The notes: generated from the sequence alone by a model not told the origin. DNA of 64,000 bases from Phycomyces nitens (GCA_022702545.1 JAHRBC010000004.1:5238001-5302000), one strand, 5' to 3'. Positions 33,341 to 48,200 are shown, numbered from the stretch's first letter. A program made the numbers and translations.

Positions 33341-34620
33341 ATTTCTTTTTTAAAAATACTATAACAAAGTGCCATTTGGGTCCCCTATACAGATACCAGA
33401 AAAACAAGAATAAATAACAAAAATTATAGTACAACTATACCTGTGTATGTATGTATGTATGTATGTGTGTGTGTGTTTATCAAGGTGTATAATAGTAGGT
33501 AAAAGTGACCAATTGGTTTGTACACCATGACACAAAGATCGTCCCGGGCCAATAATTAAGGCTTATACCACAATATCTTCTCTTTTATTATTTTCCAGAG
33601 GTATACCAGGTATAAAAAACGATAGATACCAAAATTCAAGAGGGTATTATTCGCACACTTGATGTTGGATATATTGTAGGCTATCTAACAGGTCTGTTTA
33701 TGTAGAATACTTGAAAATCAAACCATGTATACTTGGATATTGTTTATGTAACCTTTTTTTTATTTATTTGGCTCTTGATTCCTTCTTTTTTGCATACATA
33801 ATTGTACATTGTATTAGTAAACCTATCGTTTCTTCCAGCTACTGTTTCTATAGGAATCTATTAGTTATATACAAGGGGGGGCTAACAAGTAAATAATGAT
33901 GTGCTTGTGAAACAGACTATCTTTTCTGATTGTATAATCAAAGGATATTTCCTCTCAATAATCCCATGCCTGCAAAAGGCTAGATCTGGCCCCAAATATT
34001 CACCTCTTTTCATAAGTATTGGTATGATTTGTAATAAACTACGATTAATAAGAAATGGGCTGTTTTTTTGCAGCCTGTATCTGACAATAATTGTAGAGTC
34101 ATATCGCATTATCAAAGGTATTGGCTCTTCACTATTAACTTCTTTTTTGTTTTAAAAAAAAGAAACCCCAAATTGTTCAGCCGTCCTACTGCTCAACGAC
34201 GTATTGGTGATTTTTGAAACAATTAGAATACCTATAGGTCCTTGCACATCTCTCTTGTCAAACCAAAAAAAAAGAAGGGTTTGATTTTATATCCTGACAA
34301 CGGATTATTGTATCATATTTTAGAATTCATGTTAAATTAAAAAAGAAAAGGAAAAATGAATTGCAAACTCTTTAAAGCAGGGTAAAAAAGAGAGACAGAG
34401 AGAGAGACAGTTTTCAAATAAAACTGAAAGCACAACTATAACATTCCTATATATGGAAATTGTTATACATAACAAACAGTCCATATATAGAAAATGTGAT
34501 TCTGTATATACTAAACTCCGGTTGCTTTTTTAAGAATATAATATCACAATTTCCAATGATAGATTTTTTTCTTCTTCTTGCTGCGTAAGAAGAACAGACT
34601 TGTAATCTCCAAACAGTGTG
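33341..34620. other. 1.3 kb intergenic region
   Basis: AT-rich spacer with a GTAT/GT repeat (33447-33476) and short repeats such as TATATGGAAA/CATATATAGAAA near 34450-34495. No gene or RNA is recognised. Confidence 0.5.
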
Positions 34621-36338
34621 ATGCCAAAGCCTCCTCGTAAACGACAGCGTCGGATACCAGGAATCAGTCGACTGGTCGATTTCACAAATTCACTGCTTTC
34701 TGATGAAATCGTGCTACATGTGTTTAGCTACCTGTCTGCAAAGGATCTTGCTCAATGTGCAATGGTCAGCTCTGGCTGGTCTCGATTAGCCAACGATGAA
34801 TTGGTACATTTATTATTTTCACAAGGCCAGCAATACCGACTCAAAAAATAAATAAATCAAGGGCATTATTAACCTCACCAGCTCTGGAGACCTCTTTTTC
34901 TAGGCAGGTTCCATCATCGAACAAGGTTGGATTCCTGTAATCATTCTTGGAAGACAAAGTACAAGATCAGTCACAACTGGCGCTCTGGTAAATACATTAC
35001 ATATTTATGTGGCATTTGTTTGATAGTGCAGTGTATTATTATTCTTTTATTTTTTGTTTGTTTGCAAGTACAATGCTAAAATGGGATCATTAATGTACGC
35101 TTAAATTTGCAGGAAATTGTCATAGTATCCATTTAGAGAGAAACCAGGTCAGGGCATCTTGTCAGCCTTGCGTGCAGTCTATAGACTCCATTCTATGCCA
35201 GTCTAATTCAGATTCTCAGATCGAGATCTGGTCTCTTGAAAGTTCTCGTATTCTTGGATGCCTTGAGTCATCTCACAAAGAGGTTCCTGTTACGTGCCTC
35301 AGACTGGCAAACACACCCCAAAAACACATTTATCATCTTGTTGCTGGATATGAGCACGGAGGAATGGCCATGTGGGCAATTGAGCTGGTCAATGGCGGAT
35401 ACATTGCCACAGAATTGGTCGACTATCGGCCATTGACAAGGTCTTTAGACAGGGTAGTATCAATTGGCCTGTCGTATCCTGTCATGGCTATCTGCACTGC
35501 TGCTATGAAGATCTCTCTGTTTAATGTCAACCAGAATACAGAAAGAAATTGCCTAGGATTGATCTACCAGCTGCAGAGTCCTGTGCATTGGACCCCGGTT
35601 GAACTTGACCTCAGGCCACAGAACAAATCTGCAGTTTGCATAAAGGACTGTTGGCGGTTGCTAGTGTGCTTTGGTATGGGAATAGGAACAAATACCTACT
35701 CCATAGGCATACAGGCAAGTACAAGACATCTGAATATGCATCCAAACTTCTGGCCAATTTCCTTTTTTGGCTAATGTGACCTTTATTACTGTTAGGAAAT
35801 CATCGTCTCGCTTAATACATTGATTTCTTCTCGACACTGTTCTGCCCTTGACCAAGACACGCTCTTCTTTACACCTAGCCTTACCAATACGACACAGCCT
35901 CCTATCACTGCTATTGCATATGATGCACCGTTTCTTGCAACTGCTCATGCAAACAATACGATTCGCCACTATCGAGTAGATATTACTCCTGACGTCTTTA
36001 ATCTAGTCTTTCTGCAGACTCTGTACGGCCATACCTGTAAGGTCACTGCGCTTACCTTGGATGGGCCGGCCAGGCGACTTGTGAGTGCTGACCGTACGGG
36101 ACTCAAGATATGGGATCTTGCATGCACTGAAGGAGTCCCTTTGGACCGTAGTGGCCAATTGATCAAATGGCACCAAGGAGTCGATTATCTGGTCAGACTC
36201 GATCTTGAACACGACGAGAAGCTTCCATGGCAAATAGATTGGGTCTGTTCAGATGCCACAAGAATCGTAGCCCTCAAACGACCTCTAGTTCCTGATGCAG
36301 TCATGTCACTTGTGGTGTGGTCCTTTGGGGAAAATTAA
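34621..36338 (+). CDS. F-box protein with WD-like repeats
   Basis: Four exons (34621-34803, 34882-34987, 35113-35714, 35796-36338) encode 477 residues. A basic start (PKPPRKRQRR) precedes an F-box (residues about 25-60: LLSDEIVLHVFSYLSAKDLAQCAMVSSGW), followed by the usual post-F-box segment (LWRPLFLGRF ... SWKTKYKISHNWRSG). The C-terminal part holds weak beta-propeller repeats; the clearest is LYGHTCKVTALTLDG ... ADRTGLKIWDL. Such proteins are substrate receptors of SCF ubiquitin ligases; the substrate is unknown. The third intron must use a GC donor (CAG/GCAAGT) to keep the reading frame. Confidence 0.85.
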
Positions 36339-37136
36339 AATTCACCCAGAAGCAACACTATTCAATACACACATAAATAAATAAGCAAACATATTTATTT
36401 ACCAGCAATAAAAAACCATCGATCACAATAATCTATTAATTTAATAGACAATATTATCAATGCTGCCATTGGTATCGAACGATATAAAACGAGACCCTAG
36501 GGAGTAAATACCAACAATTCACGTGTTTCAAGGCAGTAAATCTGTAAAGGGCCAGTCCATTTGATTAAAGTTCCAACCTTTAAATATCCATAAATTAAGT
36601 TTATTATTACTATTACTATTATTATTATTATTGATAAATACTTTCTAGAGTGATTGGATTACTAGGATTTCAATCGAGTCGATCTATGGAAGCCCTGGTA
36701 TAGAATAACCGCACCAAAAAAAAACAAAAACAAAAAACATCTGTATTATGTTTTTTTTTGTAGAGCTGCATTCCTGTCTTTTGGTGAATATAAAAATGGG
36801 GTTTTGATATATAAGAATCAAGAGTGTCATTCTTGAATATATCTATATCTATTGATATAATTTTTGCATAGAACACCAATAGATACTTTGAATGTGGTAT
36901 AGGGATCTATTCGTGAAAATCAGAATAAAGCGCCATATTTGCCGATAAATAAGCGGATAATTTAAAGCTCTGGAAACCATGCCCCTTTGTCACCAAAAAC
37001 AAATGATATCTAAATAGGTTATTTGTATTATATGAGAACAGGGAGTATGATTAGTGAGCCATTGTAAAAATAAATAATATAATAATAGTAATAATAATAG
37101 TAATAAAATGTGCACGGACCAGAATTGGCCAACAAG
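36339..37136. other. Intergenic spacer
   Basis: AT-rich, with AAT/ATT repeats at about 36600-36633 and 37070-37108. No gene is visible. Confidence 0.5.
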
Positions 37137-37144
37137 TATAAAAT
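37137..37144 (+). promoter_or_regulatory. TATA box of small unknown gene
   Basis: TATAAAAT lies 62 bp upstream of the ATG at 37199, followed by a CTTTC-rich leader. It supports transcription of the small ORF. Confidence 0.5.
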
Positions 37145-37198
37145 ATTCTTCTCTAGAACCTCTCTTTCTTTCACTAGCCAATCCTTTCTTAACTACCA

Positions 37199-37591
37199 AT
37201 GATGAATTGCGTCAAATATCATCTCTCTAAACCTCGCCACCAACATCACCCTTACTCCACTGAAAGTTCCCTTGTGTCCTATCCTGCAAGACGTCCTACA
37301 ACCTCGTCCCAGTATCGAAGAATCAACCAATTTCCCCACCATATCAAACCTCATTCTCACCAACATACAAAGTGTCCAGAAGATTGGAGCCATAACATCC
37401 AGCCTTCCTTTTACTCTACATTCTCCCTGTCTTCCGTTGACTCGAGTATATCGGAAGACGAAGAGGAATACGAGTTCTTTATTCCCACAAGCCCCCATTC
37501 CCAAAAAACCATGGATCTCGAAACTCTTATATTTGACCATCCTTCTGTAACCATCAAGCTACACCTGTCGCCTTATAAAAAATCTCCATAA
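37199..37591 (+). CDS. Hypothetical His/Ser-rich protein
   Basis: A single exon of 130 codons. I recognise no family. The N-terminal half is rich in His, Pro, Tyr and Arg (HLSKPRHQHHPYST, RRINQFPHHIKPHSHQH). The middle has a Ser run and an acidic patch (SSVDSSISEDEEEYEFFIP). The end has a short hydrophobic segment (MDLETLIFDHPSVTIKLHLSP). A TATA box and pyrimidine-rich leader precede it and codon use is C-rich, unlike the surrounding AT-rich DNA, so it looks coding. There is no signal peptide. Probably a small disordered regulatory or lineage-specific protein. Confidence 0.55.
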   Translation: MMNCVKYHLSKPRHQHHPYSTESSLVSYPARRPTTSSQYRRINQFPHHIKPHSHQHTKCPEDWSHNIQPSFYSTFSLSSVDSSISEDEEEYEFFIPTSPHSQKTMDLETLIFDHPSVTIKLHLSPYKKSP

Positions 37592-38899
37592 AAATACCGG
37601 CCATGCTTCTGCTTCGTGATCTTATCTTGTAAACCAAAATCAATTGTAATAACCAACCCCCTCAAGATCCCCTTGATTCTCTTCTTCTCTTTACCTTTTA
37701 TATATATATATATACAAACATCTCTATTTCTTTCTTTGTGTATTTTGTAGATTCTTTCATCATTCTCCATTTATGTAAATAATAAACCCTTTTGTCATTC
37801 ATAATTCTGGCTGCTAAATTTGGTTTGATGAATTCAGGGTTTCCACAAGGCATATGGTTTGGCTATTGGGGGGAGCTTTACTAAATTCTTTGAGCCATAG
37901 AAACAGTTTCTTCTGTTTCGATCAACATCTTAATTTCTCAAATATAAAAGGGGGAATCGCATTAGTCCAAATTCTATCTTGTGGGCATATTTAAGTTGCC
38001 TTTATTCTCACTCGATAATTAAAATCAACACTTAATTTCCTGCATTCTGGATGAAAACTTGCATTTCTTATTTTGATGATGGCCACAAAAAAAGATCCTT
38101 ATTTTTGCATTTTAGGGAACAACAAACTTATCTGGATAGTTTAAGAAAGTTAAAAAAAATGCATATTTTTATTATTAAAGAAGTAGCATTCAATATCGGC
38201 ATAGTAGAGTTGTTAAAATATCTAGCTTTTTTGTCTGCACTCATGGAGTCCTTTGTGCAACTGGCACATAATGCACATTCCACGGCAATAAAGACACTTT
38301 CGACAGATACAAATACCTTAATCCATACATTCGATCCCTAGAGCAGTAAATTTAAAATATACCACACACACACACACAGTGCCTTTTCATTCAAAGCGGC
38401 ATGATTCCCAGTCTCTTGGACTATGAAAAAAAAGTGTCTACGTCACACAAAATGATATTCACGTCACGCTCGGCGGGGAGGTGGGCCGACGATAGGAATT
38501 CGGGTTAAAATCGAAGAAGAGTGGAGATTAGGACATCCTCTTTTCCGCCATTGCCAAAGGTATGTATCGGCCGATCCATCATGGCCAACTTTATTAGAAG
38601 ATGAGATGAGATGATTGGAGAAGGATGGGTAGGGATGGATCGACAAAAATTAGATGATTCGCAATGGATTGGTCGTTTGCATCCAAAGAGCGAAAGAAGA
38701 AAATGAGAAAAAGAAAATCTTCAATAAGCCAATGCGACTTGCCGAATATAACACTCGACAACTATATCAGCAATTGACGACCACGAACCATACAAACAAT
38801 AACAGGATAATGGGATTCGTCTTTCTGTCACAATTTGGGATATTGTGAAGCATGTGATTTACATGAACTCATTTTCAATGATTCTTGTCAATAGCAACC
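37592..38899. other. 1.3 kb intergenic region
   Basis: It includes a TA run (37698-37713), a CA run (38366-38379) and an AT-rich 96-codon ORF (38051-38341, +) with no coding signature. The last 60 bp before the eL6 start end in a good acceptor (TTCTTGTCAATAG), so a 5' UTR intron is possible. Confidence 0.4.
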
Positions 38900-39679
38900 A
38901 TGCCGCACGCACCCAGAAACAGCTTCCTCGTTCCCGGCGTCGCCCAGTACAGTCGCTCGACCACCTTCGCCAAGAAGGCTCTCCACAAGCGTCAGAAGAA
39001 GGCTGTTGCTGCCCCTGCCAAGAAGGTTGTTGCTGACAAGACTGTCCAAGTCAAGGGTAACAAGAACGGTTCCACCCGCACTGTTCCCGCCAAGAAGGCT
39101 GACCGCTTCTACCCCGCTGAGGATGTCCCCCAGCCCAAGAAGTCCCGCAAGGTCTCCAAGATTGGTGCTCTCCGTGCCACCATCACCCCCGGTACCGTCG
39201 TCATCCTCCTTGCCGGTCGTCACCGTGGAAAGCGCGTTGTTGCCTTGAAGCAGCTCGACAGCGGTCTTTTGTTGGTCACTGGTCCCTTCAAGATCAACGG
39301 TGTCCCTCTCCGTCGCGTCAACCAGGCTTACGTCCTTGCCACCTCCACCAAGATTGATATCTCTTCCGTCAAGTTGGATGCCAAGATCAACGATGCCTAC
39401 TTCAAGAAGGCTGCTGGTGCCAAGGCCCAGGGTTTCCTCGAGGGTGCCGAGGTAAATGTCGCTTTTAGAGATTTATTCGGATGATTTAAGTGTTTGGTTT
39501 ACTGATACGTTTCTTTTGAGTAGAAGAAGGCTGCCTTCCCCGCCTCCAAGGCTGCTGACCAGAAGGTCGTTGACAAGGCCATCATTGATGCCACTGCCAA
39601 GACCCCTCTCCTCCGTCAGTACTTGAGCTCTACCTTTGGTTTGTCCAAGGGCCAGTTCCCCCACGCCATGCAGTTCTAA
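38900..39679 (+). CDS. RPL6: 60S ribosomal protein eL6
   Basis: Two exons (38900-39451, 39524-39679) encode 235 residues. Basic N-terminus, then the eL6 core: [68 protein letters not shown], and the C-terminal FLRQYL-like [23 protein letters not shown]. It is a structural protein of the large cytosolic subunit. Codon use is strongly biased to C-ending codons, as in highly expressed genes. A short Lys/Ala/Val-rich insertion (residues about 35-65) is typical of fungal eL6 N-termini. Confidence 0.97.
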
Positions 39680-40741
39680 GCAATGAAAAGAGAAGCCTAG
39701 CGTGCTCTTTGATTTTTTTTACAGACTTATAACCTTGACAAAAATATTGAATGTGCAATGGAACTTTACATTTTGTTTTCTGTCTGATCTCATTGTCTTT
39801 TATATTTTGTTGAAATGTGTGAATTGCTAGATTATATTGTAAAGGAAAGGAGTAGTGTGTGGGTGTGGGTGTGTGGGTGTTGCATAGGGACAACTCCTTG
39901 AAAGGGGGAGCGCAAGGCGTCAAATTCAAAAAAAATCACTGCCCTTTCTCTTATTGGAGCACATTTTATGTGAGCCAGGCGTTGCACCGTAATTGATAGG
40001 CTGCTTCGAATCATATAATCTGTTGGAAATTAAAAGACCGATACATTTTTCTGTAATTTAATTCAATGTAAAGGATTGTCATCCTTTACTATCCCTCTAG
40101 GAACATTGTGCTTTATCCAAAGGGCAGAATGTTGGTTATCAAGAGTAGTGTCTTGGCAAATAAAAATGCATAATTCTTGCTCTCGTTATAAAAAAAAAGC
40201 CTAAAAGAACCCTTTTTTTTTACAAGCATTGCATGCCAGCAAGATTTTGCCTTATCCTTTTCAGCACTTGATCTCCCAGTAACACCTTGAAAATACCTAA
40301 AAACAGAAACCAAACGAGAATGCAAGATGCTTTTTATCTTTTTTTTTTTATAAAAAAATTATGACCATCTATAAGCACCGTTATTCTGACGAGTCTTGAC
40401 GAATTATACCCTTGCAAACAGAGCGATATTGCCCTAGATCTTTCAAAAATCTCGCGTCATATTTGAGTATCATGCCAAAATTTTAAAGAACCCATTCGAT
40501 TCAAATAAGATAATATGATGATCATATCACATCTAAAGAAGGGGGATTTGATTGCAATGTATAAATATATGAATATATATAAAAAAAAAACAAGCTTTAT
40601 GTCTGAAGCGCCTTGTTGACGGACAATGAATATCTCAGTGTTTTCTCTAGTCCTCTGTACCTCGAACCATTTCTTTTTTATCTTTATGATGGGCCAAAGA
40701 AACCCGGGTTCACTTCTTTCCATTCTTGTTTACTAGTCATC
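39680..40741. other. 1.06 kb intergenic region
   Basis: AT-rich with a GTGTGGGT repeat (39856-39880) and several A/T homopolymers. No gene or RNA is recognised. Confidence 0.5.
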
Positions 40742-43115
40742 ATGACACTTTTATCTACCACATGGGAAAAGTCGACCGAAGGTACAGTTTTTGAGCATTA
40801 TTTAGGCAACCAAATATGTTTTGTTGTTGACACCTATTCCGCACAGAATCTGCCATGAGCCCAACCCCAGATGGACAATTGAGCCCTCAGGTATTTGACA
40901 TGGATGGCAAGAGAATCCTTTGCACAGCCGATGTACGAGGTTAGGCAAACTCTGTAGTATGAGACTAAACAATATCCTGTTCGACCTCTTGGCTCTTGTT
41001 ACCGTGATATTCACAATGTTTTTCTTTCTAGGCAACATCGCTCTCCTGAATAAACTCGCAAAAGACACAAACGCTCAGTACATCATTCACACGGGTGACT
41101 TTGGTTTCTATGGTAACACAATATCATCTTTCCTTTCAAATATTGATTCTTCTGCTTTACAGAGCAATCCAGTCTGGAACGCATCAGTGACAGGTAAAGA
41201 ACAACGCCAAGGTGGCCTGTGCTGACCAGAAATTTGTATTCCAAAGGACTCTCCGTCACTTGGTTCAGTACAGCACTTTGATTCCAGCAACTACCCGCAA
41301 CTATCTCAGCAAGCTCGAAGTGCCCAAAGTCCGATCTGCGTTTGAGGAATCCTCTCAACACCTCCTCTCTCAGTTTACAGACTTCTTGATCGGCAAGCAG
41401 CGGCTAGAGGTGCCAGTCTACACTGTATGGGGAGCCTGCGAAGATGTTTCGGTTCTTGAAAAGTTTAGATCTGGAGAGTATAACATCCCAAACTTGCATA
41501 TTCTCGATGAGGCCAATAGCGAGTTATTGACCATAGGTGGTGTATCTCTGCGTTTGTTTGGTCTGGGCGGTGCATTTGTCCCGCACAAGCTCTTTGACAA
41601 TGGAGAAGGTAATACAATCAATTCAAAATAATGGTACTAATAACGGTGTTTTATAGGCACAGACACAATTGCAGGAGGATCAGGTACCATGTGGACAACG
41701 ACTTTACAGATTGGCGAACTAGTCGAGACAGCTCAAGAGGTTAGAGTAACCAAGGTGATAAAAACATACTTAGACTTCTATAGGTATTTGATCCCTCTGA
41801 GGTTAGGGTGTTGGTCACCCATGCCAGCCCTGGAAGAGAAGGTCTTTTGGCACAGCTGGCCCTCTCTCTAAGAGTCGACTTTACCATATCTGCTGGTCTG
41901 CACTTCAGATACGGCATCAGCTACAACGAATTTGCCTGTCAGCCTCACCAGAACCATTACCGAAACAGACTCGAGCTATCAAAAGACAGCTTTATGAAAT
42001 TGTGGGACACTATTCAGCATCAAGTAGAGAGCAATGTAGATGCCCACCAAAAGAAGCTCCTCAAGAATGCCCTGACCGTCGTCAATCGTCTACCCCCAGA
42101 TGCCCAATATGTGCCTTCGAGTTCAAGATCTCCAGGACCTCCATCAGAAGCCGACTTGGATGACCAGGCCTTTAAGAACATGTGGAACTTTAACTTGCCA
42201 GATGCTGCCTATGGCTGGACTGTCTTGAATATTCAGAATGGTCATATTGGGACAGAGACACACAGTGGAGGGTTTAGTTTTGCCTACAGAAAATCCGCTC
42301 AACAGCAGCAACCACAGCAGCAATCACAGCAGTTACAGCAACAGCAATCACAGCAACAACCACAGCAACAACCACAGCAGCAGCAGAAATATACAGAAAA
42401 CGTAAATTCTATTTACACACCAGCCGAAACAAACAATACAGAAAAACCTCAATATACCAGACCCAATGAGTGGAATAGCCAACCACCAGTGAATGTATAC
42501 GAGGGTGCAAATAACGGCTGGAGAGAAAGCGTTAGTTCACGAGACGATATATACAATCAGAGAGAAACGCGAAGACCGACTTCAGTGAGTAATAAGACAC
42601 AAATGGATTAAATGACTCATGATTATGTCTAGTACCCAAGAAACCCTCACGTAGCCTATGTGGGTGGCTTATCAAACAGCACCTTGACAGACGAAGATAT
42701 CAAAAGCTACTTTGGTCGCAATGTGGTAAGAATGGACTGCTGAAGTGTTAAAGGTGAAGCTGACATCTTTTATTAGGTGACCAACGTACGGTTTCCCATT
42801 GACGCAAACACCCAGCTCCCAAAGCCCCATTGCTATGTGGATTTTGTAGATGCCATGGCCCTGGAAAATGCCCTTCAGAGGAATGGACAGGTAATGAATA
42901 ATACAATACATCAGAATATGCACAAAACAACTAATTTATATATATATATATATATTCCTTTTCGATAGATACTCCGTGACAACAGACTTATTGTTAACAG
43001 GCCCACGAGCTTCTTTAACGATAATCGTGGCCGTGGCCGTGGAGGTCCTATGAATAGCAACCGTAACAGTTACCGTAACAGTGGCATGAGTTTACGAGCC
43101 AATGACTATAATTAA
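40742..43115 (+). CDS. DUF2433 phosphoesterase-like protein fused to RRM
   Basis: Ten exons (40742-40781, 40847-40939, 41032-41112, 41163-41193, 41247-41608, 41657-41739, 41784-42584, 42633-42725, 42777-42890, 42969-43115) encode 614 residues. Residues about 20-290 match fungal DUF2433, a calcineurin-like phosphoesterase fold (RILCTADVRGNIALLNKLA, IIHTGDFGFYE, RTLRHLVQYS, VLVTHASPGREGLLAQLAL, AGLHFRYG). Then a Gln-rich tract (about 400-425) and an RRM (HVAYVGGLSNSTLTDEDIKSYF ... CYVDFVDAMALENAL) with an Arg/Gly-rich end. The domain pair suggests RNA binding; catalytic activity is uncertain because the usual D-x-H pair reads ADVRG. All junctions keep the frame. Confidence 0.85.
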
Positions 43116-43394
43116 GCCTCAAAAAATCTATAAAAAAAAAAGAAGAAGCAGAGGGCAGAATGTGGTGCCCAAGAGAAATAAACAAGTGTATTGTCTTTTA
43201 CTCCAGAGTTGACAGATATATATATATCTTATTGTAATGCACCTTGTGGTATATGCCTAGATATATCAGGAACCTATTTTTTTAATGGAATGACATCAGA
43301 CCCAGGATTATAACCAGAGTTGGTTTGTTTAATTAGATATTTCTGCTATATTTCTACTCTCCTCTCTTTACCTGCTCTTTACGTGTTTCCAAGT

Positions 43395-44828
<1,434 letters not shown>

Positions 44829-45236
44829 GAATAGCAACTATCTATTCTTCTTTTTTTTTACAGATATCAAACTTTGCTTTTTTCTTAATATCTAAAATCA
44901 AATAAAAATCCCATCGCTTGTGAGGGTCACAGAGCTCATCAGCCGCCTACCATGCATTGGTGGTGCAAACATCAAATGCCGAATAAGTTACTAAAATAAA
45001 GGTACACTTGATCCAACCATGACGCAACGTTTCTCTCCTATTGTATACTTTTTATTATTATTTCTACCAAAGGTAAGCTCTTTATTCATAAAGCTCCTCA
45101 TCACTCATCCATTCCATTCCAAAGACACCAAAGGCGACAATAAAGGTACTTTGACGTCCGAGACTTCATTAAAGACGATCATTACTTTGATCGATCAAAT
45201 GACAAGAATATTTTTTTATCAGACCATACTAGTCCA

Positions 45237-48200
45237 ATGCTACAAGAACTTCTCTTGGCTTGTTATACCGACAATGTCAAGAATCCCGAGATGAGAGATC
45301 CAGAACTAGAACGATTACTTTGTAATTACAACACCAGTCTCGATCAAGTCCAGGAGGTTAAAGACAGTATCAACAAGACCCAGCAATCCGAGCAGAATAT
45401 CGCCAAACGTCTCTGGAAGACAGACACAATCACACAAACACTCGAGACGAAATGCGGTGATCAATCTGCGATCAAACATGAATACAGCTATCAACAAGCA
45501 CAATACCAGACTCATGAAAATACTCGTCTCACCCTCACACTACAAAGACTACGTTCAGAAACAAATGCACTCCTTTATCGTCGATTCTATGAAGCAACCC
45601 TTATTCGTCTCGAGATTCAGACACTGTTGGACAGAATCTTATGGGAATTGCCTTGTAGAGCAATCCCAAGTACCTCAAAAAGTGAATGGGAGGACCAAGG
45701 CACCCGAAAGCACGATGGTTTAACCTTGATACGGTTATTGAACACACTTTTTTCTACTGCGCCGTTGTGGAGTTTGGTATTAAAAGAACCAACAGAAGAA
45801 CAAGAGGTTGGATTATTTGAAAAGTGCGTTCGTGCTTGGATACTTGAGGTGGGTGGGGTACTATTGGACTTTAGTCTGCCATCCGAAAGAAGATGCCTGC
45901 TGTTACAGTTGCTTCAGACAAGATCAGCCTCGTGGGCAATTCCCTTGCTTCAGTATTCATTCCACCCTACATCCAAGCTTCCAGTTGCTGACATGGAAGA
46001 ATACGTAGTTGCTATTAGAATGATATTCGATCATCGTCTATACGAATCAAAGGATGGCACCCAAACATGTCCTCTCCCTGTCTGGACTGAAGATGATCTC
46101 TTGCTAGCATTGGATCAGTTTGGAGTGGCCCAAACGTTTTGTGCAACTATCCAAGAGGCCTTTCGCCAGCCGTTAACCAAGGAATCCGTCGATGCATTGT
46201 TCAAATTTGCAGACGATCTTTTGGATGCGTTGAATGTCGGTATGAGGATCATGTCAAATAAAGGCTACAAAGATCTGGCCAAGCGGCTAGGACAGACGAC
46301 TTGCCATATGGCTCAGCGATTGATCGAGAACATTGATGAAAGTATACGCAAAGAATCGCAACATCGTATCGATAAGTTCATATCCAATGTCGTTCTTGGA
46401 TATCTGCAAGTAGAGGAAAAGTCAATGTATAATTTTCTTCCTATCCTCCCCTTCCATGGCGTTTCAATCGACAGCTTATGGACCATCACGCTTCAGCTTC
46501 TCAAAATAGACGACTTGGAAAAACCAGACGACTTTGAAGACCAACTTGCCTTACCAGACATGACCCATTTTCTTCGTTTCCTGGAAGCTAATCAAACCCA
46601 AGGAATATTTATGCTTGGATGTCTTTCTAATATTACGACTTGTATCCTGCCTACAAAAGATTCTACCCATAGTTCTCGAAGTCTTTCTGGATACCTTGTT
46701 ACCATTATTGCCCACACATTATTCATTATCGCATTTGTAGACACTAATCTTTGTGATATATACTACAAGGATGTTCGAGACAATTTTGACCCAGTCTGTA
46801 CTTGTCATCCTTTTGTGATATCCTTGCTACTGCGCTGGACGTATGATAATTTCTCAAAGATGGAAGGCATGACCCTCTATCTATTCCATTCTCTTCCACT
46901 CGATAGATGGGTACCTCAGACAGACGATCTTGTTCTTCTTCATAAACTTCTTTGTAAAGGACCATCGGCCAGCACTCAGGTTAGCTTTGGTCGCTATGTA
47001 ATTGAACACCTCAATTTTGGAACCATTTCTGGATCAGAAGACTTGACAATATCAAAATCACAACCATGGCACAACCGTACCATGCCATTCTTGCCATATG
47101 AAATACACGAAGAAATTGCCTTTCTTCTCTTGGATGCCTGTCAAAAGTATCAGCCTTTACCTGAAAATGAAAAGAGTTCAAATGTACTTGGAATTGTAGC
47201 AACGGCCATGTCAGCTTATATGGTTAATCCAGATCAATTATGGACAGCAGCTACGAGCACAATAATAGCCACAGAATTCATTCAGTGGGCATGGAAGGTT
47301 GCACTCCAATTGAAGCTTTACGATTGTCCCATCGCTACTCGTGCAGCTGATATCGAAAAGGCCATCACTCCAGCATTTTTGAAAGACGCTCTTCACCACC
47401 ACCACGACACTATAGGCCTGCACCATGCTTTATTGACATATGTCTCATTTCTGCTCTCCAGTACTAGTCGCCATTTCCTAAGATTCGAGACAAGTAATGG
47501 CTGGCTCAAATTACTATTAATCTTGCGTCGAGGAAAGCCAGAAGCAGTTATCCAAGTAATGAGCGATATCATTCCAGCCTTTGTTTACATGCACGGCGAC
47601 GACTTCTTCAACGATGAAAGTCTGGGCGAATTCTTGCGCCAGATGATGGAATTCAAGGCCGACCCTATGCTCACAAGGGCTGCCCTGTTGCGTATTCCCA
47701 AGCGCTATCATCAGAGTCAATTCTGGAGCAAACAAGAGATTACTGGTATCGGAATGGTGCTTGGATCTCATGCTTGGCAAGGCCATTTTATTGATTCTGT
47801 GGGAGACCTAATGGATGAAAATGGTGGGGGTTTCTCTTACCTTGATCTGATGCTGCACTCCTGGCTCAAGACCGTTTTCTCGCGTAAAGAATGGATGTGG
47901 TCTGATCAATATGTAATGGCTGTTGACTGTATAGCAAAGATTGCCTTTAGTCTCGGGCGGTATGACCTCGTGCGAAGCATGCTTATGAGTGAACACATGA
48001 GGCTCGAGCAGAATAGAAGTCAGCAGCTCTTGAGTTCTCCTAAACTGGCTGCATTGGGGGGTCAGCATCGAAATCCACTGAGATTTATCAAGAATATCAT
48101 GCCAGATACAGCTTATACGAGTCTTTTGGCAGGAGAATGGACAATGATGTCTCTTACGGCCAATAATTTGATGAGAGCACCTGGTGTAGAATCTCGGTCG

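Noticed and set aside
38051..38341. 96-codon plus-strand ORF upstream of eL6
   Set aside because: AT-rich codons, long A/T homopolymers and no promoter or motif; looks like random open DNA.
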